Below, in pieces: positions 1 through 7,104 of a stretch of 64,000 nt of DNA. A model generated the notes under the pieces. It was not told the origin of the DNA, made no database searches, and was given only the letters and a program-made list of their open reading frames with translations. The stretch covers positions 30,508 through 94,507 of the forward strand of contig NZ_CAXHZC010000011.1 of assembly GCF_964021845.1 (NCBI RefSeq). The letters run 5' to 3'. The DNA comes from Arcticibacterium sp964021845. Its GTDB lineage: Bacteria > Bacteroidota > Bacteroidia > Cytophagales > Spirosomataceae. Position numbers and translations under genes: made by a program. How positions within the stretch are numbered: the stretch's first letter is position 1; each line of letters starts with the position of its first letter.

Positions 1-1
1 G

Positions 2-343
2 AGACATAGAGTAGTTGATATTCCTGCTTCAAACATGAAGAAGGAAATCACTAAAGTACTTTATGACAAAGGATATATTCAGAGCTATAAATTTGAAGAT
101 TTAGGTCCTCAGGGTCAAATCAAAATAGCTTTAAAATATAACTCACAAACTAAAGAATCTGCAATAGTTGATTTAAGAAGGGCTTCTAAGCCAGGTTTGA
201 GGAAATATGCGAAAGCGTCTTCTCTTCCAAGAGTTTTAAATGGACTAGGAATTGCAGTAATGTCAACTTCTCAAGGTATAATAACCGACAAGGAGGCTCG
301 TACATTAAATATTGGTGGAGAGGTACTTTGTTATATCTACTAA
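2..343 (+). CDS. rpsH: 30S ribosomal protein S8, 5' end cut by window edge
   Basis: S8 binds the central domain of 16S rRNA and is an early 30S assembly protein. The reading frame is open from base 2 to the stop at 343. The codons before the first ATG (position 35) still read as S8 (RHRVVDIPASNMKKE), so that ATG is internal and the true start lies upstream of the window. About 113 of the usual ~130 residues are present. The C-terminal half shows the family signature region (VLNGLGIAVMSTSQG) and the conserved ending GGEVLCYIY. It lies 49 bases upstream of rplF in standard spc-operon order. Confidence 0.97.
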   Translation, partial: RHRVVDIPASNMKKEITKVLYDKGYIQSYKFEDLGPQGQIKIALKYNSQTKESAIVDLRRASKPGLRKYAKASSLPRVLNGLGIAVMSTSQGIITDKEARTLNIGGEVLCYIY

Positions 344-362
344 TAATAACTTAAAGTTGACC

Positions 363-376
363 GCTTAGAAATAAGC
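363..376 (+). other. Stem-loop with GAAA tetraloop between rpsH and rplF
   Basis: A perfect 5-bp stem (GCTTA/TAAGC) closes a GAAA loop. GNRA tetraloops are stable RNA folds. The hairpin sits just upstream of rplF and is one of several small hairpins between genes of this operon. Its function is unknown; RNA stability or processing is an inference. Confidence 0.45.
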
Positions 377-392
377 CTTAAACAAAACAATA

Positions 393-950
393 ATGTCAAG
401 AATTGGAAACAAATTAGTAGTAATCCCGGCTGGGGTTACTGTATCAGTAAGCAACGATAATGTTGTTACTGCAAAAGGTCCTAAGGGCGAGCTTACTCAG
501 GCTATTGATAAGGATATGACTATCTCTATCGAAGGTTCAGAGTTAAAAGTGGTTCGTCCATCAGAACAAAAGAGACACAAAGCTCTTCATGGTCTTTCAA
601 GATCACTTATCAATAATTTAATTGTAGGTGTATCTGAAGGTTTCAAGAAAGAATTAGAATTAGTAGGGGTTGGATACAAGGCTACTAATAATGGAAATAT
701 TCTTGATTTATCTTTAGGTTACTCTCACAATATTTATTTCGTTGTTCCTTCCGAAATTAAAGTATCCACCGAAATGGTTAAGGGTAAGAGCCCGATGGTT
801 ACTTTTGAAGGTTGCGATAAGCAGTTGCTTGGTTTGGTTGCTGCCAAATTAAGAGGCCTTAGGAAAATTGAACCTTACAAAGGTAAAGGTGTTCGTTTTG
901 TTGGAGAACAAATACGTAGAAAAGCAGGTAAGACAGCTGCTAAGAAATAA
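393..950 (+). CDS. rplF: 50S ribosomal protein L6
   Basis: L6 binds 23S rRNA near the factor-binding site of the large subunit. The 185-residue product is about family length, with two tandem L6 domains (roughly residues 11-82 and 90-165). The C-terminal signature reads PYKGKGVRFVGEQIRRKAGK. The first ATG is used; it follows an A-rich leader rather than a clear Shine-Dalgarno, which is usual in Bacteroidota. It lies between rpsH and rplR as in the standard spc operon. Confidence 0.98.
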   Translation: MSRIGNKLVVIPAGVTVSVSNDNVVTAKGPKGELTQAIDKDMTISIEGSELKVVRPSEQKRHKALHGLSRSLINNLIVGVSEGFKKELELVGVGYKATNNGNILDLSLGYSHNIYFVVPSEIKVSTEMVKGKSPMVTFEGCDKQLLGLVAAKLRGLRKIEPYKGKGVRFVGEQIRRKAGKTAAKK

Positions 951-980
951 ATTATTGAATAACGATTTAAAAAGAATATA

Positions 981-1328
981 ATGTCAACTTTTAGAACGAA
1001 AAGAAGGCAAAGGATTAAGTGGAGTATCAGAAGAAAGGTTAACGGCACAGCCGAAAGACCAAGATTATCTGTATTCCGTTCCAATAAAGATATTTACGCT
1101 CAATTAATTGATGATGTAAAAGGTCAAACATTAGCAGCCGCTTCGGCAAAGAGCTTAGGTTTGAGTGGTCTTAACCTTGAGAATGCCAAAAAAGTAGGAG
1201 AAGGCTTAGCCAAAGTGGCAGTTGAAAATGGAATATCAGCTTGTGTTTTTGATAGAGGCGGATATTTGTATCACGGTAACGTTAAAGCTTTAGCTGACGG
1301 AGCCAGAGCTGGTGGCCTTAATTTTTAA
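981..1328 (+). CDS. rplR: 50S ribosomal protein L18
   Basis: L18 binds 5S rRNA and helps dock it on the large subunit. The 115-residue product is family length and has the basic N-terminus (TKRRQRIKWSIRRK) followed by the typical RPRLSVFRSNKDIYAQLIDD stretch. The C-terminal region (VFDRGGYLYHGNVKALADGA) is also characteristic. It sits 30 bases after rplF and 18 before rpsE. Confidence 0.98.
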   Translation: MSTFRTKRRQRIKWSIRRKVNGTAERPRLSVFRSNKDIYAQLIDDVKGQTLAAASAKSLGLSGLNLENAKKVGEGLAKVAVENGISACVFDRGGYLYHGNVKALADGARAGGLNF

Positions 1329-1346
1329 TATCAGAACTATATCATA

Positions 1347-1853
1347 ATGAGCAAAGGAGTAAAAGTAAACGAGTCAGAGCTTAAAGAGAAAGTAGTTGCG
1401 ATTAACCGTGTAGCCAAAGTGGTTAAGGGTGGTCGTAGATTTAGTTTCTCAGCGATTGTTGTTTTAGGCGACGGCGAAGGTTCTGTTGGACAAGGTTTAG
1501 GAAAAGCTAATGAAGTAGTAGATGCTATTTCTAAAGCAATGGATGACGCCAGAAAAAACATGGTGAAAGTTCCTATAGTGAATGATACTGTGCCTCACGA
1601 GATGCACGGAAAATATTCAGGTGGATATGTTTTCGTTAAACCTGCAGCACCTGGAACAGGAGTAATTGCTGGTGGTGCGATGCGTGCGGTACTTGAAGCA
1701 GCTGGTATTCATAATGTACTAGCTAAATCAAAAGGTTCGTCTAATCCTCATAACGTGGTAAAGGCAACTATTGCGGCACTTCAAAAAATGAGAGCACCTC
1801 ATGAAGTAGCAATACAGAGAAGAGTTAAACTGAGCAAAGTTTACAACGGATAA
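1347..1853 (+). CDS. rpsE: 30S ribosomal protein S5
   Basis: S5 acts in decoding fidelity and mRNA unwinding at the 30S entry channel. The 168-residue product has the N-terminal double-stranded RNA-binding-like S5 domain (VVKGGRRFSFSAIVVLGDG) and the C-terminal domain (APGTGVIAGGAMRAVLEAAG, then SSNPHNVVKA). Both blocks are highly conserved. It lies in canonical order between rplR and rpmD. Confidence 0.98.
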   Translation: MSKGVKVNESELKEKVVAINRVAKVVKGGRRFSFSAIVVLGDGEGSVGQGLGKANEVVDAISKAMDDARKNMVKVPIVNDTVPHEMHGKYSGGYVFVKPAAPGTGVIAGGAMRAVLEAAGIHNVLAKSKGSSNPHNVVKATIAALQKMRAPHEVAIQRRVKLSKVYNG

Positions 1854-1880
1854 TTAGAATTTATTTTAATAGAAAATAAA

Positions 1881-2057
1881 ATGGCAAGCGTAAAAATCAC
1901 TCAGATTAAGAGTACAATTGATAGACCTAAAAGACAAAAGCTTACTATTCAAGCTTTAGGATTAGGGAAAATGAATCGCACGGTTGAAGTAGAGTTAAAT
2001 CCAGCTATTCAAGGCATGATTAACAAAGTTCAACATTTAGTAAGAGTAGAGAAATAA
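1881..2057 (+). CDS. rpmD: 50S ribosomal protein L30
   Basis: This short gene encodes 58 residues, the usual length for bacterial L30. The ATG is at 1881 and the TAA at 2055-2057. The product begins MASVKITQIKSTIDRPKRQK and continues with the conserved LGLGKMNRTVE block and a final HLVRVEK. L30 is a peripheral large-subunit protein. Its position between rpsE and rplO is the canonical one, which supports the call strongly despite its size. Confidence 0.96.
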   Translation: MASVKITQIKSTIDRPKRQKLTIQALGLGKMNRTVEVELNPAIQGMINKVQHLVRVEK

Positions 2058-2061
2058 TAGG

Positions 2062-2090
2062 GCAAACCGAGTAACTCTTTTTAGGGTTGC
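2062..2090 (+). other. Imperfect stem-loop between rpmD and rplO
   Basis: GCAAACC (2062-2068) can pair with GGGTTGC (2084-2090) with one mismatch across a 15-nt loop. It ends 16 bases before the rplO start. It is weaker than the other intergenic hairpins in this operon. Confidence 0.3.
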
Positions 2091-2105
2091 GTAAAGAATT
2101 TTAAA

Positions 2106-2969
2106 ATGATAAAATTAGAAAATTTAAAACCTGCTAAAGGTGCTGTTAAACAAAACAGCAGAGTAGGTAGAGGCCAAGGTTCTGGTGGCGGTGGAACTGC
2201 TAAAAGAGGTCACAATGGAGCTAAGTCTCGTTCTGGGTATTCTCAGAAAAGAGGTTTTGAAGGTGGACAGATGCCTCTTCAAAGAAGAGTTCCAAAATTT
2301 GGTTTCAATAACATTAATAGAGTAGCTTATAAGGCTATCAACTTAGACTCTTTGCAGAGTTTAGCAGATAGTACAGGAGCTAAGTCTATTGATCTAGGCT
2401 TGTTATATAATACTGGTCAGATTCAAAAGTCTGATGTTGTTAAGATTTTAGGTAGAGGGGAGCTTACTGCTTCTTTAGAAGTTAAAGTAAATGCTTTCTC
2501 TAAGTCTGCAATTGCAGCAATTGAAAAGGCAGGAGGTTCGGCCGTTGTAGATGGTACTTTTAATCCAGAAGCTACTATTAGTTTAAAAGGGAAAAAACTA
2601 GGAGCAGCGGTAGCAGCCGAGGTTACACCAAAGAAAGAATCGAAAAAAACTGCTACGATAAAAGTGGTAGAAGAAAAAGCTCCAAAAAAGGCAACTGCTA
2701 AGAAATCAGCTAAAGGTGATGATTTAAAGAAAGTTGAAGGAATTGGACCGAAAATAGCAGAATTGCTTTCTACGGGAGGATTCGATACCTTTGCGAAATT
2801 ATCAGAAGCTAATGTTGACGATTTGCAAAACATTTTAAATGAAGCAGGTTCAAGATACGCCTCTCATAATCCAACTACTTGGCCTGAGCAAGCAGCTTTA
2901 GCAGCAGCAGACAAGTGGGAAGAATTGAAAGAATTACAAGATAAATTGAACGGCGGAAGGCCAGAATAA
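2106..2969 (+). CDS. rplO: 50S ribosomal protein L15 with C-terminal helix-hairpin-helix extension
   Basis: Residues 1-165 are a complete L15: Gly/Arg-rich N-terminus (GRGQGSGGGGTAKRGHNGAK), the GGQMPLQRRVPKFGF signature and the C-terminal L15 fold. Typical L15 is about 145-150 residues; this product is 287. A Lys/Ala/Glu-rich linker (about 168-204) leads to a helix-hairpin-helix-like module (about 205-250; DDLKKVEGIGPKIAELL) and a tail with HNPTTWPEQAALAAADKW. Related HhH tails occur on ribosomal proteins such as L21 in Bacteroidota, from memory. The frame is continuous with no frameshift, so this is a true fusion in one reading frame. The HhH may contact rRNA or another nucleic acid; that is inference. 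Confidence 0.95.
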   Translation: MIKLENLKPAKGAVKQNSRVGRGQGSGGGGTAKRGHNGAKSRSGYSQKRGFEGGQMPLQRRVPKFGFNNINRVAYKAINLDSLQSLADSTGAKSIDLGLLYNTGQIQKSDVVKILGRGELTASLEVKVNAFSKSAIAAIEKAGGSAVVDGTFNPEATISLKGKKLGAAVAAEVTPKKESKKTATIKVVEEKAPKKATAKKSAKGDDLKKVEGIGPKIAELLSTGGFDTFAKLSEANVDDLQNILNEAGSRYASHNPTTWPEQAALAAADKWEELKELQDKLNGGRPE

Positions 2970-2987
2970 GCTAGCAAGTACTTTGCA

Positions 2988-4313
2988 ATGAATAAACTTA
3001 TAACCACTCTTAAGAATATTTGGTCCATTGAGGAATTAAGAAATAGAATTCTTAATACGATAATGATTATCGTGATTTTCAGAATTGGGTCATTTATTGT
3101 GTTACCTGGTGTAGATCCTTCAAGATTGCAGGATCTAACCGGCGGGAATGGATTATTGGGATTGCTTGATACTTTGGTTGGAGGTGCATTTAGTAATGCC
3201 TCCATCATGGCTTTAGGTATTATGCCTTATATATCTGCTTCTATTGCAATACAATTAATGGGGCTTGCATTGCCTTATTTTAGTAAACTGCAAAAAGAAG
3301 GAGAGTCTGGAAGAAAGAAGATAAATCAAATAACTCGTTGGTTGACTATTGCTGTAACGGCAATGCAAGGTTTTACATACCTAAGAACTACGATACCTAC
3401 TGAAGCGATTACAGTAAGTCAAGGTTTATTTTATTTCTCATCTGTTATTATGCTTGTAGCTGGTACAATGATGTGCGTTTGGCTAGGTGAAAGAATGACA
3501 GAGAAAGGTGTGGGTAACGGAATCTCAATGATTATCATGATTGGTATCATTTCTAGATTGCCAGCAGGTTTAGTTCAAGAATTTAGTGCTAGAGCTAATG
3601 GTGGTCAGATTTTGTTCTTCATTATTGAAATGATTATTCTCTTCTTGGTTGTAGTGTTTGCTGTAGCAGTAACACAAGCAGTAAGAAGAGTTCCAGTTCA
3701 ATATGCTAAGCAGATAGTAGGAAATAAGATGGTGTCGGGTCAGAGACAATATTTACCTTTAAAAGTGAATATCTCTGGAGTTATGCCTATTATTTTCGGT
3801 CAAGCATTAATGTTTGTACCTGCAGCATTAGCTAGTGCCTTTGCTGAGAAAAGTGATTTTTGGGCAAACATTCAAACTGTTTTCTCTGACTTTACATCTT
3901 GGCAATACAATGCTCTTTATGCATTCTTAATTATTGCTTTTACTTTCTTTTATACTGCTATCACGATTAATCCTAATCAGATGGCAGATGATATGAAGAG
4001 AGGAGGAGGATTTATTCCAGGTGTTAAGCCGGGGGTAAACACTGCTAATTATATAGCAGCAATTTTAGATAGAATAACTTTACCGGGTTCTATATTATTA
4101 GCAGCTATTGCAGTATTTCCTGCTGTTGCTAGTTTGTTTGGCGTAAGTAATGTTTTCGCTCAATTTTTTGGAGGAACGTCTTTACTTATCCTAGTAGGTG
4201 TAGTTTTAGATACACTACAGCAAATTGAGAGTTATTTATTAATGAAGAGATATGAGGGTTTAATGCAATCAGGACGTCTACAAAATAGACAAACTGGTGT
4301 AGTCTCTCAATAA
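2988..4313 (+). CDS. secY: Protein translocase subunit SecY
   Basis: SecY is the channel of the SecYEG inner-membrane translocon. The 441-residue product is family length, with about ten hydrophobic segments beginning near residue 23 (IMIIVIFRIGSFIVLPGV). Conserved blocks include GIMPYISASIAIQLM (about 77-91) and the cytosolic loop ending in NPNQMADDMKRGGGFIPGV before TM8. It is placed after rplO and before map, the canonical arrangement. Confidence 0.98.
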   Translation: MNKLITTLKNIWSIEELRNRILNTIMIIVIFRIGSFIVLPGVDPSRLQDLTGGNGLLGLLDTLVGGAFSNASIMALGIMPYISASIAIQLMGLALPYFSKLQKEGESGRKKINQITRWLTIAVTAMQGFTYLRTTIPTEAITVSQGLFYFSSVIMLVAGTMMCVWLGERMTEKGVGNGISMIIMIGIISRLPAGLVQEFSARANGGQILFFIIEMIILFLVVVFAVAVTQAVRRVPVQYAKQIVGNKMVSGQRQYLPLKVNISGVMPIIFGQALMFVPAALASAFAEKSDFWANIQTVFSDFTSWQYNALYAFLIIAFTFFYTAITINPNQMADDMKRGGGFIPGVKPGVNTANYIAAILDRITLPGSILLAAIAVFPAVASLFGVSNVFAQFFGGTSLLILVGVVLDTLQQIESYLLMKRYEGLMQSGRLQNRQTGVVSQ

Positions 4314-4320
4314 GGAATAA

Positions 4321-5124
4321 ATGAGTCAAAGGAAAATTATACTAAAATCTGAGGAAGAAGCAGAAATCATTCGTCAGAATGGTGTGATTTTAGGAAAGAC
4401 TCATGCTGAAGTAGCCAAGGTTCTAGATGAAGGAATGACTACAAAGCAGTTAGATTTAGTAGCTGAAGAGTTTATTAAAGATAACAAGGGTATCCCATCC
4501 TTTAAGGGTTATGGAGGTTTTCCAGCGTCATTATGTATTTCGGTTAATGATGTTGTAGTGCACGGAATTCCGAGCAATAGAGTTCTTAGAAATGGTGACA
4601 TAGTGTCCATTGATTGTGGTGTATTAAAGAATGGATATCATGCTGATAGTGCTTATACTTATGTTATAGGTGAAACTACCGATGATGTTTCTGACTTACT
4701 TAAGTCGACAAAGGAATCCTTGTATCAAGGAATTGCCAAGGTTAAACCAGGTAATAGAATTGGAGATTTGAGTTATGCTGTACAATCATATAATGAAGAT
4801 AGGGGCTATGGTTTGGTTCGTGAACTTGTAGGTCACGGAGTAGGCAAAAGTCTTCATGAAGCACCTGAGGTACCTAACTTCGGAAGAAGAGGGAATGGAC
4901 CAAGGATGCAGAAAGGAATGGTCTTGGCGGTAGAACCTATGGTAACACTAGGGAAACGATATATTGTCCAAGAAAATGATGGTTGGACTATTAGAACTGA
5001 GGACAAAAAGACCGCCGCACATTATGAACATACCGTGTTCGTAACAAAGACAGGGTATGATATTTTAACCACGTTTGAGTATCTCGAAGAGGTGCTAAAA
5101 GAACGAAAAATGTTTTATGTATAA
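4321..5124 (+). CDS. map: Methionine aminopeptidase, type I
   Basis: The enzyme removes the N-terminal methionine from nascent proteins. The 267-residue product carries all five metal ligands of the pita-bread fold: Asp98 (SIDCG), Asp109 (YHADSAYT), His172 (LVGHGVG), Glu205 (LAVEPM) and Glu236 (YEHTVFV). His81 (VHGIP) is the conserved substrate-pocket histidine. There is no N-terminal zinc-finger or SH3-like extension, so it is a plain type I enzyme. It lies 7 bases after secY and 2 bases before infA. Confidence 0.97.
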   Translation: MSQRKIILKSEEEAEIIRQNGVILGKTHAEVAKVLDEGMTTKQLDLVAEEFIKDNKGIPSFKGYGGFPASLCISVNDVVVHGIPSNRVLRNGDIVSIDCGVLKNGYHADSAYTYVIGETTDDVSDLLKSTKESLYQGIAKVKPGNRIGDLSYAVQSYNEDRGYGLVRELVGHGVGKSLHEAPEVPNFGRRGNGPRMQKGMVLAVEPMVTLGKRYIVQENDGWTIRTEDKKTAAHYEHTVFVTKTGYDILTTFEYLEEVLKERKMFYV

Positions 5125-5126
5125 AT

Positions 5127-5345
5127 ATGGCAAAACAAGCTAATATACAAGTAGATGGAATTATTAGTGAAGCATTATCAAATGCGATGTTTCGAGTGGA
5201 ACTTGAAAATAAGCATGAGGTAGTAGCTCATATATCAGGAAAGATGAGAATGCATTACATTAGAATCTTACCTGGAGATAAAGTTAAATTGGAGATGTCT
5301 CCGTATGATTTAACTAAAGCAAGAATTGTTTACAGATATAAATAA
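5127..5345 (+). CDS. infA: Translation initiation factor IF-1
   Basis: IF-1 binds the 30S A site during initiation. The 72-residue product is exactly family length and is a single S1/OB fold. Conserved features are GIISEALSNAMFRVELEN, HISGKMRMHYIRILPGDKV and LEMSPYDLTKARIVYRYK. It follows map by 2 bases and precedes rpmJ. Confidence 0.98.
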   Translation: MAKQANIQVDGIISEALSNAMFRVELENKHEVVAHISGKMRMHYIRILPGDKVKLEMSPYDLTKARIVYRYK

Positions 5346-5349
5346 TACT

Positions 5350-5364
5350 GAGGGTGTTTCCCTC
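5350..5364 (+). other. Stem-loop between infA and rpmJ
   Basis: A perfect 5-bp GC-rich stem (GAGGG/CCCTC) surrounds a TGTTT loop, 4 bases after the infA stop and 14 bases before the rpmJ ATG. No U-tract follows, so it does not look like a terminator. Confidence 0.45.
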
Positions 5365-5378
5365 TAAATTTTCAGAGC

Positions 5379-5495
5379 ATGAAAGTCAAAGCATCAGTAA
5401 AAAAGCGTAGTGTTGATTGCAAAGTAATTCGCCGTCATGGTAAGATTTACGTTATCAACAAAAAGAATCCAAAATTTAAACAAAGACAAGGATAA
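5379..5495 (+). CDS. rpmJ: 50S ribosomal protein L36, zinc-less form
   Basis: The 38-residue product starts MKVKASVKKRSVDCKVIRRH and ends KNPKFKQRQG, which is L36. The usual Cys-Cys-Cys-His zinc site is mostly gone. Only one cysteine remains (Cys14); the other Cys positions are Ser/Asn-type and the His is Phe. It is therefore a C-minus paralogue that does not bind zinc. From memory, this form is common in Bacteroidota. It sits between infA and rpsM as expected. Confidence 0.95.
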   Translation: MKVKASVKKRSVDCKVIRRHGKIYVINKKNPKFKQRQG

Positions 5496-5501
5496 TAAGA
5501 T

Positions 5502-5876
5502 ATGAGGATTTCAGGTGTAGATATTCCGGATAACAAAAGAGGTGAGATTGCCTTGACCTATATATTTGGTCTTGGTCGTAGTACTTCACAGAAGATACTT
5601 GCAAAAGCAGAAGTTTCTGGCGATAAGAAAGCTGGAGAATGGTCTGATGATGAAGCCAATGCAATTCGAGCGGTCATTACCAACGAATACATGGTGGAAG
5701 GTGCATTAAGATCAGATGTACAATTGAGTATTAAGCGTTTGATGGATATCGGATGTTATAGAGGTCTTAGACATCGTAAAGGTTTGCCTTTAAGAGGTCA
5801 AAGAACAAAAAATAACTCAAGAACCCGTAAAGGGAGACGTAAGACTGTAGCGAACAAGAAGAAAGCTACTAAGTAA
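5502..5876 (+). CDS. rpsM: 30S ribosomal protein S13
   Basis: S13 lies in the 30S head and contacts tRNA and the large subunit. The 124-residue product shows the start MRISGVDIPDNKRGEIALTY, the helix-two-turn-helix region, and the conserved GLRHRKGLPLRGQRTKNNSR segment with a basic tail. It starts 6 bases after rpmJ. Confidence 0.98.
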   Translation: MRISGVDIPDNKRGEIALTYIFGLGRSTSQKILAKAEVSGDKKAGEWSDDEANAIRAVITNEYMVEGALRSDVQLSIKRLMDIGCYRGLRHRKGLPLRGQRTKNNSRTRKGRRKTVANKKKATK

Positions 5877-5891
5877 AAAAAACTAGAACAG

Positions 5892-5910
5892 GGGTAACAG
5901 TTTGTTACCC
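5892..5910 (+). other. Perfect stem-loop between rpsM and rpsK
   Basis: GGGTAACA (5892-5899) and TGTTACCC (5903-5910) form a perfect 8-bp stem with a 3-nt loop. It lies in the 58-base gap before rpsK and is followed by GCCGAATAGC, not a U-run. It is too GC-poor downstream to be a terminator. A processing or regulatory role is an inference. Confidence 0.5.
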
Positions 5911-5934
5911 GCCGAATAGCTTAAAATAATAATA

Positions 5935-6330
5935 ATGGCTCAAGCTAAAAGAAAAGACAAAGCAAAAAAAAGAGTTGTAGTGGTGGAACCTCATGGTCAG
6001 GTTCATGTAAAAGCATCATTTAACAACATCATTATCTCTGTAACCAACAGTACTGGTCAAGTAATATCTTGGGCTTCTGCAGGTAAAATGGGATTCCGTG
6101 GTTCTAAGAAAAATACGCCTTACGCTGCATTAACTGCATCTCAGGATTGTTGCCAGAAGGCTTACGATGCGGGGATGAGAAAGGCTGATGTGTTTGTAAA
6201 GGGACCAGGTTCAGGAAGAGAATCAGCAATACGTACTATTCAAAGTGTAGGTATTGAAGTGGTTAGCATTACAGATGTGACTCCATTACCTCATAATGGT
6301 TGTCGTCCTCCAAAAAGAAGAAGAGTTTAA
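5935..6330 (+). CDS. rpsK: 30S ribosomal protein S11
   Basis: S11 forms part of the 30S platform near the Shine-Dalgarno cleft. The 131-residue product has the basic N-terminus, the conserved FNNIIISVTNSTGQVISWAS block and the C-terminal signature TPLPHNGCRPPKRRRV. The order rpsM-rpsK-rpsD-rpoA-rplQ is the classical alpha operon. Confidence 0.98.
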   Translation: MAQAKRKDKAKKRVVVVEPHGQVHVKASFNNIIISVTNSTGQVISWASAGKMGFRGSKKNTPYAALTASQDCCQKAYDAGMRKADVFVKGPGSGRESAIRTIQSVGIEVVSITDVTPLPHNGCRPPKRRRV

Positions 6331-6402
6331 TTTTTTCACTTGTTTATTAAATGCTGGTTTGGACATTGGGGCCAAGTATTTTTTAAACAGTAACATATAA
6401 TA

Positions 6403-7008
6403 ATGGCAAGATATACAGGTCCGAAGGCAAAGATTTCTAGAAAGTTTGGTGAACCTATAATGGGACCAAGCAAAGCCTTACAAAAAAAGAACTATCCTCC
6501 GGGACAACACGGTAAAGGAAGAAGAAGCAAGAAGTCGGAATACGCACTTCAGCTTCAAGAAAAGCAAAAAGTTAAGTATACTTATGGTATGCTTGAAAAG
6601 CAATTTGCTCGTTTCTTTCAGATAGCAGCTGTTAGACCAGGTAGAACAGGTACTAATTTAATTCAATTATGTGAATCAAGATTAGATAACTTAGTATACA
6701 GACTGGGAATAGCTCCAACAAGGAGAGCGGCAAGACAATTAGTTTCACACAAACACATTGTTGTAGATGGTGAGGTATTAAATATACCGTCTTATACAGT
6801 TAAGCCTGGGCAACTGATTGGAGTTAGAGAGAAGTCAAAAGCAATGGATTCTATTGTAGAGAGTCTTAGCCTTAATTCAGCTACTAAGTATAGTTGGTTA
6901 GAGTGGAATGGTACAGATATGAATGGTAAATTCATCTCTTTCCCAGAAAGAGACCTTGTTCCTGAGAACTTCAATGATCAGGCAGTAGTCGAGTTGTACA
7001 ATAAATAA
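6403..7008 (+). CDS. rpsD: 30S ribosomal protein S4, C-minus form
   Basis: S4 nucleates 30S assembly and often autoregulates the alpha operon. The 201-residue product has an N-terminal S4 domain (residues 1-95) and an RNA-binding S4 alpha-L module (about 94-155; ESRLDNLVYRLGIAPTRRAA). The N-terminus has no cysteines, so it lacks the zinc site found in C-plus S4 proteins. This matches the C-minus L36 nearby. The following intergenic region is strongly structured. Confidence 0.98.
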   Translation: MARYTGPKAKISRKFGEPIMGPSKALQKKNYPPGQHGKGRRSKKSEYALQLQEKQKVKYTYGMLEKQFARFFQIAAVRPGRTGTNLIQLCESRLDNLVYRLGIAPTRRAARQLVSHKHIVVDGEVLNIPSYTVKPGQLIGVREKSKAMDSIVESLSLNSATKYSWLEWNGTDMNGKFISFPERDLVPENFNDQAVVELYNK

Positions 7009-7015
7009 ATAATTA

Positions 7016-7089
7016 GCTAGTCACTTTATATTAGGGTGACTAGCATTTCTTGATTTAGGAAATCCCTAAATCTACTTTCGTTAACGAAA
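7016..7089 (+). promoter_or_regulatory. Three consecutive stem-loops between rpsD and rpoA
   Basis: This 96-base gap holds three dyads in a row. GCTAGTCAC/GTGACTAGC (7016-7024 with 7036-7044) is a perfect 9-bp stem with an 11-nt loop. GATTTAGG/CCTAAATC (7052-7059 with 7065-7072) is a perfect 8-bp stem with a 5-nt loop. TTTCGTTAACGAAA (7076-7089) is a perfect palindrome. None is followed by a long U-run. Possible roles are RNA processing, attenuation, or a binding site for S4. These are inferences. Confidence 0.5.
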
Positions 7090-7104
7090 AAAACACACCA
7101 TAGT

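Noticed and set aside
875..2833. Minus-strand open frames inside the ribosomal genes
   Set aside because: They lie opposite well-conserved genes (rplF, rplR, rpsE, rplO) and have no recognisable protein features.
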